This document shows positions 39,431-48,143 of a DNA stretch of 49,841 nt, one piece after another. The DNA is from Fibrobacterota bacterium (GTDB taxonomy: Bacteria > Fibrobacterota > Fibrobacteria > UBA11236): the NCBI GenBank assembly GCA_023249635.1, contig JAHFCH010000019.1, positions 1 through 49,841 of the forward strand, written 5' to 3'. The translations under genes were made by a program, and so were the position numbers. Numbering within the stretch: position 1 is the stretch's first letter; the number at the start of each line of letters is the position of its first letter. The notes beneath the pieces were generated by a model. The model made no database searches. It was not told where the DNA came from and saw only the letters and a list, made by a program, of their open reading frames with translations.

Positions 39431-41347
39431 TCAATTGAGGCGGCGGATCTGGATGCGGCGGTTGCTGGTCCGGCCTTGGGCCGTACGATTGGGCGCCATG
39501 GGTTGGGAGGCCCCGAAGCCCACAGGCTTCAGACGGCGGGCTTCAATACCCCGGTTGACCAGATACTCCTTCACGGCCTCGGCGCGCGCTTGGGAAAGCT
39601 TCTTGGCATTAGGGCCCGCACGATCATCCAAGTGACCCTGGATCTCAATTTCGGTTCCCGGGTAGGCGAACAGGCGCGAAGCCAGACCATCCAGGATCAG
39701 GAAGGAAGACTGGAGCAATTCGGCGCTGCCGGTCTGGAACTCCACGCCTCCCAGTACCGCATCCCGGAGCGGTTCCGGCTTCTCGTCCGGGCAACCGTCT
39801 TCATCCTGGAAGAAGTTGGTGATCTCGGCCTCGCGCGGGCATTTGTCGCGCCGATCGGGTATGCCGTCCCCATCGGTATCGATTTCCGGGCAACCGTCTT
39901 CGTCTTCGATACCGTTGCGGTTCTCCGCTTGGCGGGGGCATTTGTCCAGGGCATCGGGGATGCCGTCCTTGTCATCATCGAGATCCGGGCAACCATCCTC
40001 GTCCAGGAAGCCATCCCTGTCTTCGGGATCGTTGGGGCAGCGGTCGAGTGAATCCAGGAATCCGTCATGATCGTTATCCAACTCAGGGCAACCATCGCGG
40101 TCTTCGAAGCCGTCATGATCCTCAGCGGTATAAGGGCAAGCATCAACGGCATCCAAAACGCCGTCTCCGTCATTGTCGGGATCAGGGCACCCGTCATCAT
40201 CCTGGAATCCATCACGGTCTTCCGGAATCGTTGGGCATATGTCACGGCCATCGAGTACGCCATCGTGATCAATGTCCCGCCCGAGCGGAAATCCCTGCCA
40301 GGAAACCTGGAGGAACCATGAAAGGGAGGGTTCCAAGCGGTACTGCACATCGCGGACCAGTCCGTTCTCGAGAGTAACGCGCAGCGGCAGATAAGGATTC
40401 ATGCCCCCCGGGGCGATCTGGCCGCCCGCTTGCATGGTGAAACCGCCTCCTGCCATCCAGCTCAAACCGGTGGCGAATACCGTCGATCGGCCGATTGGGG
40501 CTCCCAAAGTCGCGGGATCGGCGGCCAGCCGCTTATGGCGCATCTCCCCTTCCAGACGCAGGTTTTCCATCAGGAAGACTTCCAATGCGACGGAGGCCGC
40601 CAAAATGCCCAGTGGGCTATCCGTATCCGCGGCGAAAGTACGGTCCATGGATGCGTTGGCATGTAATTCCAGGTGCGGGCCTTCCATGGCATCGGAAAAA
40701 TCGATGGATGTCCCGGCCCCTAATCCCGCGCGTGGGGCATCCATGCCAATGCTATGGGAAACGTGATCGGGAAATCGGTTGGAAGCCGGATGGAAGGCCA
40801 ATTGCTTGGGCAGCCTGGGTCCGAACCGCGAGGAAGTCGGCAGCGAGCCGTTCGCGATGATGCTGAAGGACACGAACGGGAGATCGAATGGGAGCAGGTA
40901 TTTCACCACGGCGGATCCATCGCCTACGCCCCAGGTATCCGGCGGGCTTTCCACCCCCGCGAGGTATTCGTAATAGATGGGCATGTAAATCGAACCGTCG
41001 AACCCGAAACCCAATCCGGCCGCGAGGAAAATGCGGGTGGTGTAGGATTTGGCAACGTCCACGGGTAGAACGGTTGAATCGGGCACTTGGTAAAACGCCT
41101 CATCCTTGATCATTTCCAGGCCGCTGTAGAAATGGCCGGAGGCCCCGAGCAACAATCCGCCGGCTTTCAAGCGATGGGAGGAATGCGTCTCGAATACCCC
41201 CGGGAGACCGAACTCATCGGGCATGGTAAAGGACATGCCCGGAGTCTGAGCCGTAGCGGAGGTGGAAATTCCCAGCAGCAAGAACACGAAAAACACAAGC
41301 ATCGGGATGATTATAGGGCTATGGCCCGATATGATGCAAGCCGCCAT
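39431..41347 (-). CDS. OmpA-family protein with thrombospondin type-3 repeats
   Basis: A 638-residue envelope protein. An N-terminal hydrophobic signal region (PMLVFFVFLLLGISTSATAQ) is followed by about 310 residues with beta-barrel-like composition. Near residues 355-525 lies a tandem array of five thrombospondin type-3 calcium-binding units (D-x-D-x-D-G-x-x-D...C-P-x...E-D-x-D-G-x-x-D-x-D-G-C-P), for example DNDGDGVLDAVDACP and EDRDGFLDEDGCPDLDDD. The C-terminal OmpA domain binds peptidoglycan: QTGSAELLQSSFLIL, EIQGHLDDRAGPNAKKLSQ and GASQPMAPNRTAQGRTSNRR. Such proteins tether the outer membrane to the cell wall. ATG 41347 and ATG 41302 (starting MLVFF) are both possible; ribosome-binding sites are weak for both. 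Confidence 0.88.
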   Translation of the reverse strand: MAACIISGHSPIIIPMLVFFVFLLLGISTSATAQTPGMSFTMPDEFGLPGVFETHSSHRLKAGGLLLGASGHFYSGLEMIKDEAFYQVPDSTVLPVDVAKSYTTRIFLAAGLGFGFDGSIYMPIYYEYLAGVESPPDTWGVGDGSAVVKYLLPFDLPFVSFSIIANGSLPTSSRFGPRLPKQLAFHPASNRFPDHVSHSIGMDAPRAGLGAGTSIDFSDAMEGPHLELHANASMDRTFAADTDSPLGILAASVALEVFLMENLRLEGEMRHKRLAADPATLGAPIGRSTVFATGLSWMAGGGFTMQAGGQIAPGGMNPYLPLRVTLENGLVRDVQYRLEPSLSWFLQVSWQGFPLGRDIDHDGVLDGRDICPTIPEDRDGFQDDDGCPDPDNDGDGVLDAVDACPYTAEDHDGFEDRDGCPELDNDHDGFLDSLDRCPNDPEDRDGFLDEDGCPDLDDDKDGIPDALDKCPRQAENRNGIEDEDGCPEIDTDGDGIPDRRDKCPREAEITNFFQDEDGCPDEKPEPLRDAVLGGVEFQTGSAELLQSSFLILDGLASRLFAYPGTEIEIQGHLDDRAGPNAKKLSQARAEAVKEYLVNRGIEARRLKPVGFGASQPMAPNRTAQGRTSNRRIQIRRLN

Positions 41348-41404
41348 TCTACATTTACTTATCCCAATGCGCCCCTACCCTTCCCCCCGGCCCGGAATCA
41401 CCCT

Positions 41405-42103
41405 TTGATCACCTCGGAATTGCGTCTGGCCAGCGTCGTTTCCACCATGGATGCGGCCCGGGAGCTTGCCACGACCCAGGATTACCTGTTGGTTTCCGCT
41501 GAGACCCAATCCGGAGGCAAAGGAACCCGGGGTCGCGCCTGGCGCAGCCCTCCGGGTAACATCTACATGACGGTAGGCATTCACCGTCGGCGCCTCCCTG
41601 CCCCCCGTTTGGCATTGCTGCCCCTTGAGCTGGGATTACATCTATGGGAGGAAAGCGCGTCCCGCGTAACGGAGGAAGCCCGCTCCGGATTAAAGCTTAA
41701 ATGGCCGAATGATTTGTTGTATCAGGGCCGCAAAACGGCGGGCATACTGGTGGAATCCTTCGGGGATTACCTGATGGCGGGGTTCGGCATCAACGTCGCC
41801 GCCGCTCCTGAGGTTACGGACGGAGGGGCTCCCGCCGCCTGCCTCGCCGAAGCCGGTATCCCGCCCGGCTCCCGCGAAGCCCTGGTTGAGGGGATATATC
41901 AAAGGATCCGCGCAGCGGAAAGCGATCCGGAGTCCATCCTGCTCGCATGGCAGGCTAAGGTGGATTGGGATAGGCCGGTGCGTTTGCGCGATCGGGAAGG
42001 CTCCCCGAAGGTCACGGCGGTTTCGGTCAACCGGCACGGCCATCTGCTCGTGCGCCATGGTAATGGCACCGAGGAGTGGCTGGTTTCGGAATACTTGCTG
42101 TAA
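41405..42103 (+). CDS. birA: Biotin-protein ligase catalytic domain
   Basis: A 232-residue biotin-protein ligase (BirA type II-like, no DNA-binding domain), which activates biotin with ATP and attaches it to carboxylase carrier proteins. Landmarks: the nucleotide/biotin loop SGGKGTRGRAWRSPPGNIYM, KWPNDLLYQGRKTAGILVE with the catalytic Lys, GFGINVAAAP, and a C-terminal beta barrel (WDRPVRLRDREGSPKV). The start is uncertain: the TTG at 41405 has GGAA upstream, while the in-frame ATG at 41321 would overlap the divergent OmpA-type gene, and the residues before 41405 are proline-rich and unlike the family. It converges with the OsmC-like gene with five bases between the two stops. Confidence 0.88.
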   Translation: MITSELRLASVVSTMDAARELATTQDYLLVSAETQSGGKGTRGRAWRSPPGNIYMTVGIHRRRLPAPRLALLPLELGLHLWEESASRVTEEARSGLKLKWPNDLLYQGRKTAGILVESFGDYLMAGFGINVAAAPEVTDGGAPAACLAEAGIPPGSREALVEGIYQRIRAAESDPESILLAWQAKVDWDRPVRLRDREGSPKVTAVSVNRHGHLLVRHGNGTEEWLVSEYLL

Positions 42104-42108
42104 AGGGA

Positions 42109-42522
42109 TCAGGAATCGAGCACGGTCGTAGCTACGACCTTGATGTTCGGATCCAGGGAATCGGAAACCGAGCAATATTTTTCCAAGGCAAGGGAAACCG
42201 CGCGCTCCGCCTTCGCCCGATCGATACCGGGCCCGTGAATGCGGTACGCGACCCGGATCTCGGTGAAGGGGGCCGGGGTGGCGTCCTTGCGATCACCTTC
42301 CACATCGATATCCATGCCCGTGAATTCAACCCGCGACTTCTTGAGAATGTTCACCACATCGATGCCGGCGCAGCTGGCCACGGCAGCCAACAGTAATTCC
42401 ATGGGGCGGAAACCGCTCTCATCCCCGCCGATGGATTTGGATGCGCCGATATCGAATGCGTAGCCATTGCCGGACTTGGCCTGGAACCGGAAATCCGGCG
42501 TTCCCGTGAGGGAAATCTTCAT
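42109..42522 (-). CDS. OsmC/Ohr-family peroxide-reducing protein
   Basis: A 137-residue OsmC-fold protein. Family members use two cysteines to reduce organic peroxides. The N-terminal catalytic Cys is in MELLLAAVASCAGIDVVNIL near residue 51, and the second in EKYCSVSDSLD near 118, with the conserved Glu region (DGxE-type RFQ element) at RPMELL. It begins [18 protein letters not shown]. The start overlaps the rho stop by four bases (ATGA), so it is translated from the end of the rho message. Confidence 0.87.
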   Translation of the reverse strand: MKISLTGTPDFRFQAKSGNGYAFDIGASKSIGGDESGFRPMELLLAAVASCAGIDVVNILKKSRVEFTGMDIDVEGDRKDATPAPFTEIRVAYRIHGPGIDRAKAERAVSLALEKYCSVSDSLDPNIKVVATTVLDS

Positions 42523-44099
42523 TGGAATGCCACCACGAAATCCTGCGTGCTCTTGAACTTTTCCAAGGCCTGGATGGCCGCCGGCATCTGGTTGGCCTCG
42601 GTCATGTTGGACAGGTAACGGCGGAACTTGGAAGCGGCCTTGAACACGTCCGGAGGCATGATGAGTTCCTCGCGACGCGTGCCCGACATGCCGATATCGA
42701 TGGCAGGATAAATGCGTTTTTCGGCCAGGCGGCGGTTGAGCACCAATTCCATGTTGCCGGTGCCCTTGAACTCCTGGAAAATGACTTCGTCCATCTGCGA
42801 CCCGGTCTGTACCAGGGTGGTCGCGATGATGGTAAGGCTGCCGCCTTCTTCGAGTTTGCGAGCGGCGCCGAAGAATTTCTTCGGTTCCATCAGGGCCTTG
42901 GCATCCACGCCGCCCGAAAGGGTACGGCCGGACGATTTGAGCTGGTTATTGAAAGCGCGCGCCATACGCGTGATGGAATCGAGCAGGATGACCACGTCCT
43001 TGCCGGACTCCACTTTGCGCTGGGCGATGTCGATGACCATCTGGGTCAGGGCGATATGCTCTTCGATGGGTTTGTCCAGACACGATGCGTAGACCTTCCC
43101 CTTGATCTTGCGGGTCAGATGCGTCACTTCTTCGGGACGCTCGTCGATAAGCAGAAGCATGACATCCGCTTCCGGGTGGTTATAAGCGATGCCGTTGGCG
43201 ATCTTCTCCATCAGGATGGTCTTGCCGGTGCGGGGCGGCGCCACGATCAGGCCGCGCTGGCCCTTGCCGATGGGCGTGAGCAATTCCAAAAGGATCATGG
43301 ATTTGTCGGTATCCACGGGCGAGGAGAGCCGGTAATTCTCCTGGGGATTGATGCTGGTGAGGGTGTGGAACATGGGCGCCGGACGGTAGATCTCCAGCGG
43401 CTGATCCTGCACTTCCATCAGATTGGTAACCACTTTTTGGCGGCGGTTCTTCTTCATGCGTACGATGCCGTGGATCTTATGTCCGGAACGCAGGCCGAAG
43501 CGTTGTACGATTTCCCGGGGAACCAGGATATCCTGTTCCTGGGGAGTGAAACTGGTTTTCTCCGAGCGCATGAAGGCGTGACCGCCATCCACCAGCTGGA
43601 TGAATCCCGTGTATTCTTCGGTTTCCGAACGTTGGTCGAAATCGATCCCGTTATCGTGGCCGCCATCGTCGCGATCGCGGCGATCCTTGCGTTTGCCATT
43701 GCGATGGCCGCCTCGATCTCCCCCTCGATCGCCGCCTCCGCCTCCACCGCCTCCACCGTTATTATTGTTGTTGTTATTGTACTGATTGCCGTTCTGGCCG
43801 CGGTTCTGCAGCTTGCTTACCTTGGCGCGCTTGCGCCGGCGACGCAGGCTGTCGTTGGACTCGTGGGAGATCTGGGTCAGGTTCTTGAGTTGCTTGGTGG
43901 GGTCGAAATCCTTGGGCTGCGCTTCGCCCCCCTCGGCTTCGGGTTGCGCGCCCTGTTCCGGCGCGTCGTCTTCGAAGTCATCATCGTCGTCATCGTCCAA
44001 GTCGTCGACCTCCTCGGTCGATTCCATTTCCGGTTGTTCGATGATTTCGTCTTCGCGATCGTCGTTGCTGATCATTTCGGTGGGATTCCTATCTTGCAT
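42519..44099 (-). CDS. rho: Transcription termination factor Rho with a disordered N-terminal insert
   Basis: A 526-residue Rho, larger than the usual 420, the excess being in the N-terminus. Residues 1-65 are strongly acidic (an Asp run near 31-45), residues 85-100 basic ([11 protein letters not shown]), and residues 108-123 are seven Asn followed by nine Gly, then Arg/Gly/Asp-rich to about 150. The RNA-binding domain follows ([35 protein letters not shown]). The motor has Walker [14 protein letters not shown] near 280, [14 protein letters not shown], and the C-terminal [19 protein letters not shown] segment. Helicase motifs are intact, so it should be active. Rho inserts of this type can drive phase separation in other bacteria. 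A candidate -10 TATAAT lies about 150 bases upstream. Confidence 0.95.
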   Translation of the reverse strand: MQDRNPTEMISNDDREDEIIEQPEMESTEEVDDLDDDDDDDFEDDAPEQGAQPEAEGGEAQPKDFDPTKQLKNLTQISHESNDSLRRRRKRAKVSKLQNRGQNGNQYNNNNNNNGGGGGGGGGDRGGDRGGHRNGKRKDRRDRDDGGHDNGIDFDQRSETEEYTGFIQLVDGGHAFMRSEKTSFTPQEQDILVPREIVQRFGLRSGHKIHGIVRMKKNRRQKVVTNLMEVQDQPLEIYRPAPMFHTLTSINPQENYRLSSPVDTDKSMILLELLTPIGKGQRGLIVAPPRTGKTILMEKIANGIAYNHPEADVMLLLIDERPEEVTHLTRKIKGKVYASCLDKPIEEHIALTQMVIDIAQRKVESGKDVVILLDSITRMARAFNNQLKSSGRTLSGGVDAKALMEPKKFFGAARKLEEGGSLTIIATTLVQTGSQMDEVIFQEFKGTGNMELVLNRRLAEKRIYPAIDIGMSGTRREELIMPPDVFKAASKFRRYLSNMTEANQMPAAIQALEKFKSTQDFVVAFQ

Positions 44100-44542
44100 T
44101 CCAGGACCCTTGGTTGGTATGAAAGCGATGTGTCCATGCGTAGGCTGGATACCTTTAAGCGAGTTGGATCACGGATTTGCGAGCTGTTGGCGGGCCGGCC
44201 GTCTCTCGGCCTATGCCTTCCGATGCCTACGCGCTCGCGCGGCTCCCGGGTATTATAAAACCCTGGGGCCGGTCATGTTCTTATCAGAGAACCCCTGATG
44301 GATTTCCACTGACCTCCCTCTGCGAGGCCCATTTTCATAAAGGCCGAGAGGGGGACCGTCTTTTTTTATCGGCAAGCTTCAACGGCAAGTATAGCCATTT
44401 GTCGATACGCGAAGCAACGGAAACAATGGGTTGATGGGCGTATTTTCAGTGCCACCTGGCGGAATCGAAGCTTGGTGGTACCCCTTAATATAGATAACTT
44501 AGCCGAATATTCAACGGAAATGCCTATGGGATTAGGGACTTT
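44100..44542. other. rho leader and upstream intergenic region
   Basis: About 440 bases without a supportable gene. On the minus strand a TATAAT (44252-44257) could be the rho -10 box, giving a leader of about 145 bases, but I found no good -35. On the plus strand there is a hairpin plus T-run (44313-44367, listed separately) that faces no known gene. The AT-rich part around 44370-44520 contains no recognised element. Confidence 0.5.
44313..44367 (+). terminator. Orphan plus-strand terminator in the rho upstream region
   Basis: CCTCT (44317-44321) and GGCC (44326-44329) pair with GGCC (44342-44345) and AGAGG (44347-44351) in a bulged stem, followed after six bases by TTTTTTT at 44361-44367. 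No plus-strand gene ends nearby, so it would terminate an unannotated RNA or a divergent transcript. Confidence 0.45.
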
Positions 44543-44878
44543 TCACCTCGGATTATAGTTGTTCATGGCCACCATCATCAGCGCAAGGCAGGTCATGATG
44601 ACGCTTCCCGTGATGATTTGCTCCTGATGGTTGAAATGATGTTTTACCACTATCACGCTGTCGCTGCGGGCCTTGGGTTTGCTCGCCAAGACGCTGTCAG
44701 AAGGGGCTTTGGGGTGGGTTGCCGAGGTATCTCCAGCTACGCTCGGCGGGATGGAACGCAGGGAATCTTGGGTTGCTTGGGCAGGAGCGCTGGCCGGGAT
44801 CGCGGCCGCCGCGTCCAGACCGGAAGCGGCCATCAGGAGTGCTGCGACGACGGCAGCGCCGAAAGCTGCCCGGAGCAT
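44543..44878 (-). CDS. Small exported or membrane protein of unknown function
   Basis: A 111-residue protein. The N-terminus MLRAAFGAAVVAALLMAASG is a signal peptide or first membrane helix; residues 30-75 are Ser/Pro/Ala-rich; a second hydrophobic helix, ITGSVIMTCLALMMVAM, lies near the C-terminus. It could be an inner-membrane protein with a short periplasmic linker. The family is not recognised. It starts four bases after the gatB stop, with AGGGG directly upstream, so it is co-transcribed with gatB. A link to tRNA-dependent amidation is unlikely. Confidence 0.62.
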   Translation of the reverse strand: MLRAAFGAAVVAALLMAASGLDAAAAIPASAPAQATQDSLRSIPPSVAGDTSATHPKAPSDSVLASKPKARSDSVIVVKHHFNHQEQIITGSVIMTCLALMMVAMNNYNPR

Positions 44879-44881
44879 CCC

Positions 44882-46333
44882 CTACGCGTCCAGATGCTTC
44901 TTGAGGATTTGATTCACCTGCTCGGGCCCGGCCTTGCCGCCGCTCAGCTTCATCACCTGGCCGACGAAAAAGCCCATCAGTTTTACCTTGCCGCCCTTGT
45001 AGGCCACGACGGAATCCTGATTCTTATCAAGCACTTCCTTGATGAAAGCTTCGAGGGCGCCGGTATCGTTGATGACCACGAGTCCCTTGTCTTTGACGAT
45101 GAGCCCAGGGGCTTTGCCTTCGGCCAGCATGTCCTCGAAAACGGCTTTGGCGATCTTGCCCGAAATCGTCCCGGCAAGGATCAAGTTGATCAATTCGCCA
45201 AGATGCTCGGGAGTGAACTTGAGGTCCCCCACTCCTATGGACTGTTCTTTCACGACGCGTAGTACCTCACCCATGACCCAGTTGGACGCTTGCTTCTTGT
45301 CGGCCGTGACCGCGCAGACGCGTTCGTAGAACTGGGAGACGGGCTTGTCCGAAGTGAGCACGGCGGCGTCATAGGGCGGGATGCCGTATTCATCGACATA
45401 GCGCTTGCGGCGGGCCTCGGGAAGTTCCGGCAGCGCCTTCTGGATCTCTTCCACATTGCGCCAATCCACGTTGATGCGGACCAGATCGGGCTCGGGAAAA
45501 TAGCGGTAATCGTGGGCTTCTTCCTTGGTACGCGTAGCCACGGTAACCCCGCGGTTCACGTCCCAACGTTTCGTCTGCTTGGGGATGGTCTCACCCTTGT
45601 CCAGCAACATGGCCTGCAATTCGATTTCCGATTCCAGCGCCTTCTCGATATTGTGGAAGGAATTCATGTTCTTCAGCTCGACGCGGTTGCCGAAGGGGGC
45701 GAACTCATCCTTGCGCAGGGAGACATTGGCGTCGCAACGCAGGTTTCCGCGCTCCATATTGGCGTCGCAGATCTCGAGGTATTCCAAAATCTGCTTAAGC
45801 TTTTCCAGGTATAGGTAAGCCTGGCGGGGAGTGCGCAAATCGGGATCGGATACGATTTCAATCAACGGTGTGCCGCAACGATTGGCGTCGAATAGGGAAT
45901 CGGCCACGGTCAGATCGTGGATGAGCTTGCCCGCGTCCTCTTCCATGTGGATGCGGGTGAGACCGATGCGCATGCGCGAACCATCGTCCAGATCGATATC
46001 GAGGTGGCCCTTGGTGCAGATGGGCCGGTCGTACAAGGCATTCTCGCCCTGTTGGGTGATCTGGTAGCCTTTGGGAAGATCCGGGTAGAAGTAGTTCTTG
46101 CGCGTCCACATCGCCTTGGGATCGATACGCGCCCCGCAGGCCAGGCCCATCTTTATGGCGTACTCGACCGCCTTGGCATTGGGCATGGGAAGGGTTCCGG
46201 GCATGCCGAGGCAGACCGGACACACCAGGGTGTTGGGTTCGGCGCCGAACTCCACCTTGCATCCGCAGAACATCTTGGTGCGCGTGGAAAGCTGGGCATG
46301 GACTTCGAGACCGATAACGACGCTGTAGGGCAT
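44882..46333 (-). CDS. gatB: Asp/Glu-tRNA amidotransferase subunit B
   Basis: A 483-residue GatB, the tRNA-binding, kinase-like subunit of GatCAB, which converts Glu-tRNA(Gln) or Asp-tRNA(Asn) to the amidated form. Landmarks: IGLEVHAQLSTRTKMFCGC with the zinc-binding Cys, CPVCLGMPGTLPMPN, LPKGYQITQ, RIHMEEDAGKLIHD, PLIEIVSDPD, RCDANVSLR, and the C-terminal tail domain near residues 380-480 (LAEGKAPGLIVKDKGLVVIN). Length is normal. gatA and gatC are not in the window. The presence of a tRNA-Gln gene does not conflict with a role in making Gln-tRNA. It diverges from trmB. Confidence 0.96.
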   Translation of the reverse strand: MPYSVVIGLEVHAQLSTRTKMFCGCKVEFGAEPNTLVCPVCLGMPGTLPMPNAKAVEYAIKMGLACGARIDPKAMWTRKNYFYPDLPKGYQITQQGENALYDRPICTKGHLDIDLDDGSRMRIGLTRIHMEEDAGKLIHDLTVADSLFDANRCGTPLIEIVSDPDLRTPRQAYLYLEKLKQILEYLEICDANMERGNLRCDANVSLRKDEFAPFGNRVELKNMNSFHNIEKALESEIELQAMLLDKGETIPKQTKRWDVNRGVTVATRTKEEAHDYRYFPEPDLVRINVDWRNVEEIQKALPELPEARRKRYVDEYGIPPYDAAVLTSDKPVSQFYERVCAVTADKKQASNWVMGEVLRVVKEQSIGVGDLKFTPEHLGELINLILAGTISGKIAKAVFEDMLAEGKAPGLIVKDKGLVVINDTGALEAFIKEVLDKNQDSVVAYKGGKVKLMGFFVGQVMKLSGGKAGPEQVNQILKKHLDA

Positions 46334-46426
46334 CGCCCAAAGGTAAAAAAGCCAAAGGCGCTATCCCAGCGGATAAGGCCATCCGGGTTGACGCAGGCGG
46401 CGATTCTTCCCATTTTGCCAGTCCGT

Positions 46427-47149
46427 ATGTCCCTGCCCGCCGGTTTGACCTCGTACGAATTCCTCCGCAGCTTGGAGCCCTCCACCGACCTGGCGCGGTA
46501 CTGGCATCTGAGCATCCGCAAGCAGGAAGATGGCCGCCATCCCATGCTCGCGCCTGACGGTATCCCGGTTCCCACCCCCATCTCCCTGGAAGCCTTTTTC
46601 GGGAAGCCTGGGCCTATCGAGATCGAGATCGGTTGCGGCAAGGGCGGATTCCTGGTCGAGTACTGCGAAAAGCATCCGGAACTGCCCTTGGTGGGCCTGG
46701 AATGGGAAAATGAGATCGCTTGCCAAGCCGCCCGCCGTTTGCAGAAGCGGACCCATCTCCCCCACGCCCGAGTGCTGCTGGGCGATGCCTTCTACTTCTT
46801 CCGGGATTTCCTTCCGGACTCCTGCGTGGGCGCCTTCCACATGTATTTCCCCGATCCCTGGCCCAAGAAGCGCCATGTCAAGAACCGCTTGATGGGACCG
46901 CGCTTCATGGAGCAGGTGTTACGCACGGCTCTGCCGGATGCCCCTTTCTTCTGGGGCACCGATCATGCCGAGTACAATGCCGAAGCCCAGGCGGTCTTCG
47001 CGTCCTTGCCTTGGCTGGAGATGGAGATTCCCAACGCCGAGCCCACCGAGGGAATCATGACGAACTTCGAGAAGAAGTACCGGGCGCAGGGAAAGCCTAT
47101 CTACCGGTGCAAGTTGAGAGTGAAAAAGCCGGGAGTGGAAAAGGTCTAA
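46427..47149 (+). CDS. trmB: tRNA (guanine-N7-)-methyltransferase
   Basis: A 240-residue TrmB that methylates guanine-46 of tRNAs using S-adenosylmethionine. Landmarks: IEIEIGCGKGGFLVEYCEKH (SAM-binding), LVGLEWENEIACQAARR, HMYFPDPWPKKRHVKNRL (active-site motif), and WGTDHAEYNAEAQAVF. A short N-terminal extension of about 60 residues precedes the SAM motif. The ATG at 46427 is chosen; an open frame further upstream is a shadow through gatB. No good ribosome-binding site is visible. It ends 70 bases before the convergent SprT-like gene, with the second heptad repeat in between. Confidence 0.94.
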   Translation: MSLPAGLTSYEFLRSLEPSTDLARYWHLSIRKQEDGRHPMLAPDGIPVPTPISLEAFFGKPGPIEIEIGCGKGGFLVEYCEKHPELPLVGLEWENEIACQAARRLQKRTHLPHARVLLGDAFYFFRDFLPDSCVGAFHMYFPDPWPKKRHVKNRLMGPRFMEQVLRTALPDAPFFWGTDHAEYNAEAQAVFASLPWLEMEIPNAEPTEGIMTNFEKKYRAQGKPIYRCKLRVKKPGVEKV

Positions 47150-47207
47150 GGTTTAAGGTTTAAGGTGAAAGGATGCCTCGAATTTGTATTCCCTTAGACC
47201 TTAAAGC
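47143..47207 (+). repeat. GGTYTAA heptad repeat between trmB and the SprT-like gene
   Basis: Four heptamers in tandem (GGTCTAA, GGTTTAA, GGTTTAA, GGTGAAA; 47143-47170) start seven bases before the trmB stop region and are mirrored by TTAGACC at 47194-47200. AAGGTCTAAGG (47141-47151) can pair perfectly with CCTTAGACCTT (47192-47202) across a 40-base loop. It has the same motif as the element at 24428-24482 and also sits between convergent genes. Confidence 0.75.
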
Positions 47208-47222
47208 TCTCTTGTCCCCCTC

Positions 47223-48143
47223 TTATCCCCTTCCCCGCATCATCCTCCGCAAAGCCCTCGGCAATCCCTCCCTGTGCCACTCCCTCCAGACCCGGTAATG
47301 GTCGTACTCCCGCTCCCGTTTCCGGAAATCCCCTCCATGGACCACGCGCCGGCCGCCTTCGCGGCGGGGAGGGATGGCGATATGCAGGCATTCGTGGTAG
47401 ACCACACCGCCCAGTATCTCCGGAGTTACCTCGGGGCAATCGTAACCGCGGCTGATGGTGAGCAGATGGTACGGACGCCCCTCGGCGTCCTGGGCGATGG
47501 TATGCGTGGAAAGCCCGCCCAGGCGCGCGGCCCAGCTGATGCGGGCCTGTAGGGTTCCGCCGAAGTAGCGCGCGTTCACCGCGGAGAGGACGCTGTCGAG
47601 ATCATGGCACTCGCCCTGCGGCCGCAGACGCGCCAGCTTGCGCCCATCCCGGGCCGCGCGGCGTTTGGCCGCCGGGGTCATGGCTCCACCGGATTGGGCT
47701 TGGGCGCCTCCGCGAAGATGGTCGCGAATGGTGGTTTCCAATTCCAGGCGGCGCGCGCGTCGGACCGCATCCTTATGCTTCCGTTGACTGGCCAACAAGG
47801 CCCATTCCAGCAAGGCCGCTTGGCATTCCTGCGGGGCTTCGGCAAGCAGGGCGGGGATTTCCAGGCGTAAGGCTTCCCGGCGCCGCAGCCAGGTTACCCG
47901 CCAACTTTCGTGGAGGCGGGGTCGCACCGCGACTTCGATATGGGCGTAAGGGCCTACGCAAAGATGGGCGAATGCGGACCGCGGTAACCCGAGAGTTACC
48001 TTGGCCGCCGGTGCCGCCTGCGTGCGCGCGGGAGCCGTCGGTACGGGTGGATCGGGTGGATCAAAAAGGGAAAGCTGCCGCAGGAAGGCGGCCACGCCGG
48101 CGGTAATGCGCCTGACCGGGGCCGTGGCGCGACCCGGCGTCAT
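47223..48143 (-). CDS. SprT-like zinc metalloprotein
   Basis: A 306-residue protein with an SprT-like C-terminal domain. The zinc site is the HExxH-type motif in GVVYHECLHIAIPP near residue 250, followed by VVHGGDFRKRERE with a third candidate His ligand. Upstream, NARYFGGTLQARISWAARLG matches the SprT N-x-x-x-F-x-G-x-L pattern. Such domains occur in proteases that act on DNA-protein crosslinks and in many uncharacterised bacterial proteins. The N-terminal 190 residues are Arg/Ala/Pro-rich with no recognised domain and no signal peptide. Its start overlaps the secretin stop by four bases (ATGA), so it is translated from the end of the secretin message. Confidence 0.75.
   Translation of the reverse strand: MTPGRATAPVRRITAGVAAFLRQLSLFDPPDPPVPTAPARTQAAPAAKVTLGLPRSAFAHLCVGPYAHIEVAVRPRLHESWRVTWLRRREALRLEIPALLAEAPQECQAALLEWALLASQRKHKDAVRRARRLELETTIRDHLRGGAQAQSGGAMTPAAKRRAARDGRKLARLRPQGECHDLDSVLSAVNARYFGGTLQARISWAARLGGLSTHTIAQDAEGRPYHLLTISRGYDCPEVTPEILGGVVYHECLHIAIPPRREGGRRVVHGGDFRKREREYDHYRVWREWHREGLPRALRRMMRGRG

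Noticed and set aside
42522-44258. Plus-strand open frame of 578 residues
   Set aside because: Antisense of rho; its hydrophobic stretches come from the Asp- and Asn-coding triplets read backwards.
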